Below are positions 14,480 to 15,599 of a DNA stretch of 15,599 bases, one piece after another. The notes below the pieces were generated by a model that worked only from the letters and a program-made list of their open reading frames with translations, was not told where the DNA came from and did no database searches. The stretch's first letter is position 1. Each line of letters starts with the position of its first letter. Origin of the DNA: JAQBFJ01 sp032123435 (GTDB lineage: Bacteria > Verrucomicrobiota > Kiritimatiellia > UBA8416 > JAQBFJ01); NCBI GenBank assembly GCA_032123435.1, contig JAQBFJ010000040.1:1-15599 (forward strand). Reading direction: 5' to 3'. The position numbers were made by a program, and so were the translations under genes.

Positions 14480-15599
14480 ATGATGGTGAAAAAGAAGATA
14501 AGAATAGCTATCGCGGGAAATCCGAATTCGGGTAAGACGACTATTTTCAACAATCTTACGGGCGCGCGGCAGCGTGTAGGAAATTATCCCGGTGTTACGG
14601 TGGAGAAAAAGACAGGAACGTGCGTTCACGGTGAATACGAGTTGGAGATAGTTGATTTGCCGGGAACCTATAATCTCACAGCGTGGTCGCTGGACGAGAA
14701 AGTCGCACGCGATTTTATAATCAATGAACAGCCGGATGTTGTGATTGATGTTGTTGATTCGTCGAATTTAGAAAGAAACCTTTATCTGACGACCCAGTTG
14801 ATGGAACTGGATGTGCCGCTGGTTTTGGCCTTTAACATGACCGATGTTGCGCATGCCGATGGGATAAGTTTCAAGCTTGATACACTGTCCGTTAGTTTCG
14901 GAGCGCCGATCGTACCTATGGTTGGTCATAAGAACAGGGGGACGGCTGATCTACTGGATGCCGTAGTGGCGGTGGCGACAGGAAAGCTGATTCAGCAGAA
15001 GCATGTCATGCGTTACAGGCATGATCTTGAGGATGCGATAAAAAGTGTGGCAGGGTTGGTGGAGAAAGATGAAGGGTTGAGAAACAGTTACGGACTGTTG
15101 TTCAGCCGGCCTGCCGGTTTGCGCTGGATGGCCATCAAACTGCTTGAGCAGGATCCTGACCTGACAGAAAGGATAAGTTCTGCCGAATTACGTGAAGTTA
15201 TTGATATCAATATCAAACAGTTGACAGAACTTTTTGGTGATTCGTTTACGGTGCTCATCGCGGATTACAGGTATGGATATATTGCCGGCGCGATCCAGGA
15301 GGCGGTTATCAAGACAGTCGAGTTTCGGCGAACGGCTTCGGATATGGCGGATGTGTTTATTACGCATCCTGTTCTTGGCATGCCGATATTTATGCTTATG
15401 ATGTATATTATTTTCCTGTTTACATTCAAGGTGGGGGAAGTGCCGATGGGCTGGCTTGAAGGGCTGTTCGGTTGGGTTGCCGGCGGGATAACGAAAATGT
15501 GGCCTGTTGGATGGTTTGAAGAAATCAGGTCGCTTATTGTTGATGGGGTAATAGGCGGGGTGGGCGGAGTGCTCGTATTTTTACCTAACATACTTATCC
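14480..15599 (+). CDS. feoB: Ferrous iron transporter FeoB, 3' end beyond window
   Basis: An inner-membrane Fe(II) transporter with a fused G-protein domain; 373 codons are seen and the frame is open to the window edge. The GTPase motifs are G1 GNPNSGKT at 13-20, the G2 region NYPGVTVEKKTG, G3 DLPGTY at 59-64 and G4 FNMTD with Asn119 and Asp122. The helical GDI-like region follows, then FITHPVLGMPIFMLMMYIIF, the first transmembrane segment, and GGVGGVLVFLPNI, the start of the conserved Gate region. ATG at 14480 or 14483 are equally possible, with AGGG at 14472-14475 as the ribosome site. The gene belongs to the dtxR-feoA-feoB operon and should be iron-repressed. Confidence 0.96.
   Translation, partial: MMVKKKIRIAIAGNPNSGKTTIFNNLTGARQRVGNYPGVTVEKKTGTCVHGEYELEIVDLPGTYNLTAWSLDEKVARDFIINEQPDVVIDVVDSSNLERNLYLTTQLMELDVPLVLAFNMTDVAHADGISFKLDTLSVSFGAPIVPMVGHKNRGTADLLDAVVAVATGKLIQQKHVMRYRHDLEDAIKSVAGLVEKDEGLRNSYGLLFSRPAGLRWMAIKLLEQDPDLTERISSAELREVIDINIKQLTELFGDSFTVLIADYRYGYIAGAIQEAVIKTVEFRRTASDMADVFITHPVLGMPIFMLMMYIIFLFTFKVGEVPMGWLEGLFGWVAGGITKMWPVGWFEEIRSLIVDGVIGGVGGVLVFLPNILI

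Overview
The window looks like chromosomal DNA from a Gram-negative-type bacterium. It carries ADP-heptose (LPS core) genes, a TonB-dependent outer-membrane receptor and a dtxR-feoA-feoB iron operon. A sulfatase without a signal peptide, a decayed ceramidase-like gene and a Gfo/Idh-type remnant are a mix often seen in the PVC group (Kiritimatiellota, Lentisphaerota, Planctomycetota). That lineage is inference only; no rRNA or other strong marker is present.

Layout. 1-352 holds the frame-broken remains of a neutral-ceramidase-like gene. A 49-bp repeat follows (349-397) and recurs inverted at 7022-7070 with one mismatch, so the pair brackets about 6.7 kb. Inside it lie a small alpha/beta hydrolase (452-1054), a sulfatase (1224-2699), a clearly AT-rich two-gene block of an MBOAT O-acyltransferase and an SGNH-like partner (2814-5277), two short gene remnants that once overlapped by ATGA (5222-5424), and an RlmL/YpsC-type rRNA methyltransferase (5466-6641). 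The right repeat is one end of a 183-bp MITE-like element (6888-7070). Next come a glycine-rich RRM protein with a strong terminator (7399-7797), a minus-strand asparagine-synthase-like protein without the usual Cys2 (8004-9812), a divergent TonB-dependent receptor (9937-11730), and the minus-strand pair rfaE2-hldD (13214-11714). A 500-bp repeat-rich gap precedes the iron operon (13708 to the window end; feoB is cut off).

How the genes fit together. rfaE2 and hldD catalyse the last two steps to ADP-L-glycero-D-manno-heptose. The MBOAT/SGNH pair probably O-acetylates a surface polysaccharide. The sulfatase and hydrolase, with the ceramidase and Gfo/Idh remnants, suggest a patch once devoted to use of sulfated glycans or lipids that has been rearranged by small mobile elements. 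The DtxR-type regulator probably controls its own operon through a DtxR-box-like site lying between the -35 and -10 of its promoter.

I see no clearly new multi-gene system. The most informative oddities are the inverted-repeat bracket, the AT-rich acyltransferase insert whose last gene appears to read out of frame into an older gene, the mixed metal-ligand set of the DtxR-type protein with its operator, and the Cys2-less asparagine synthase homologue.
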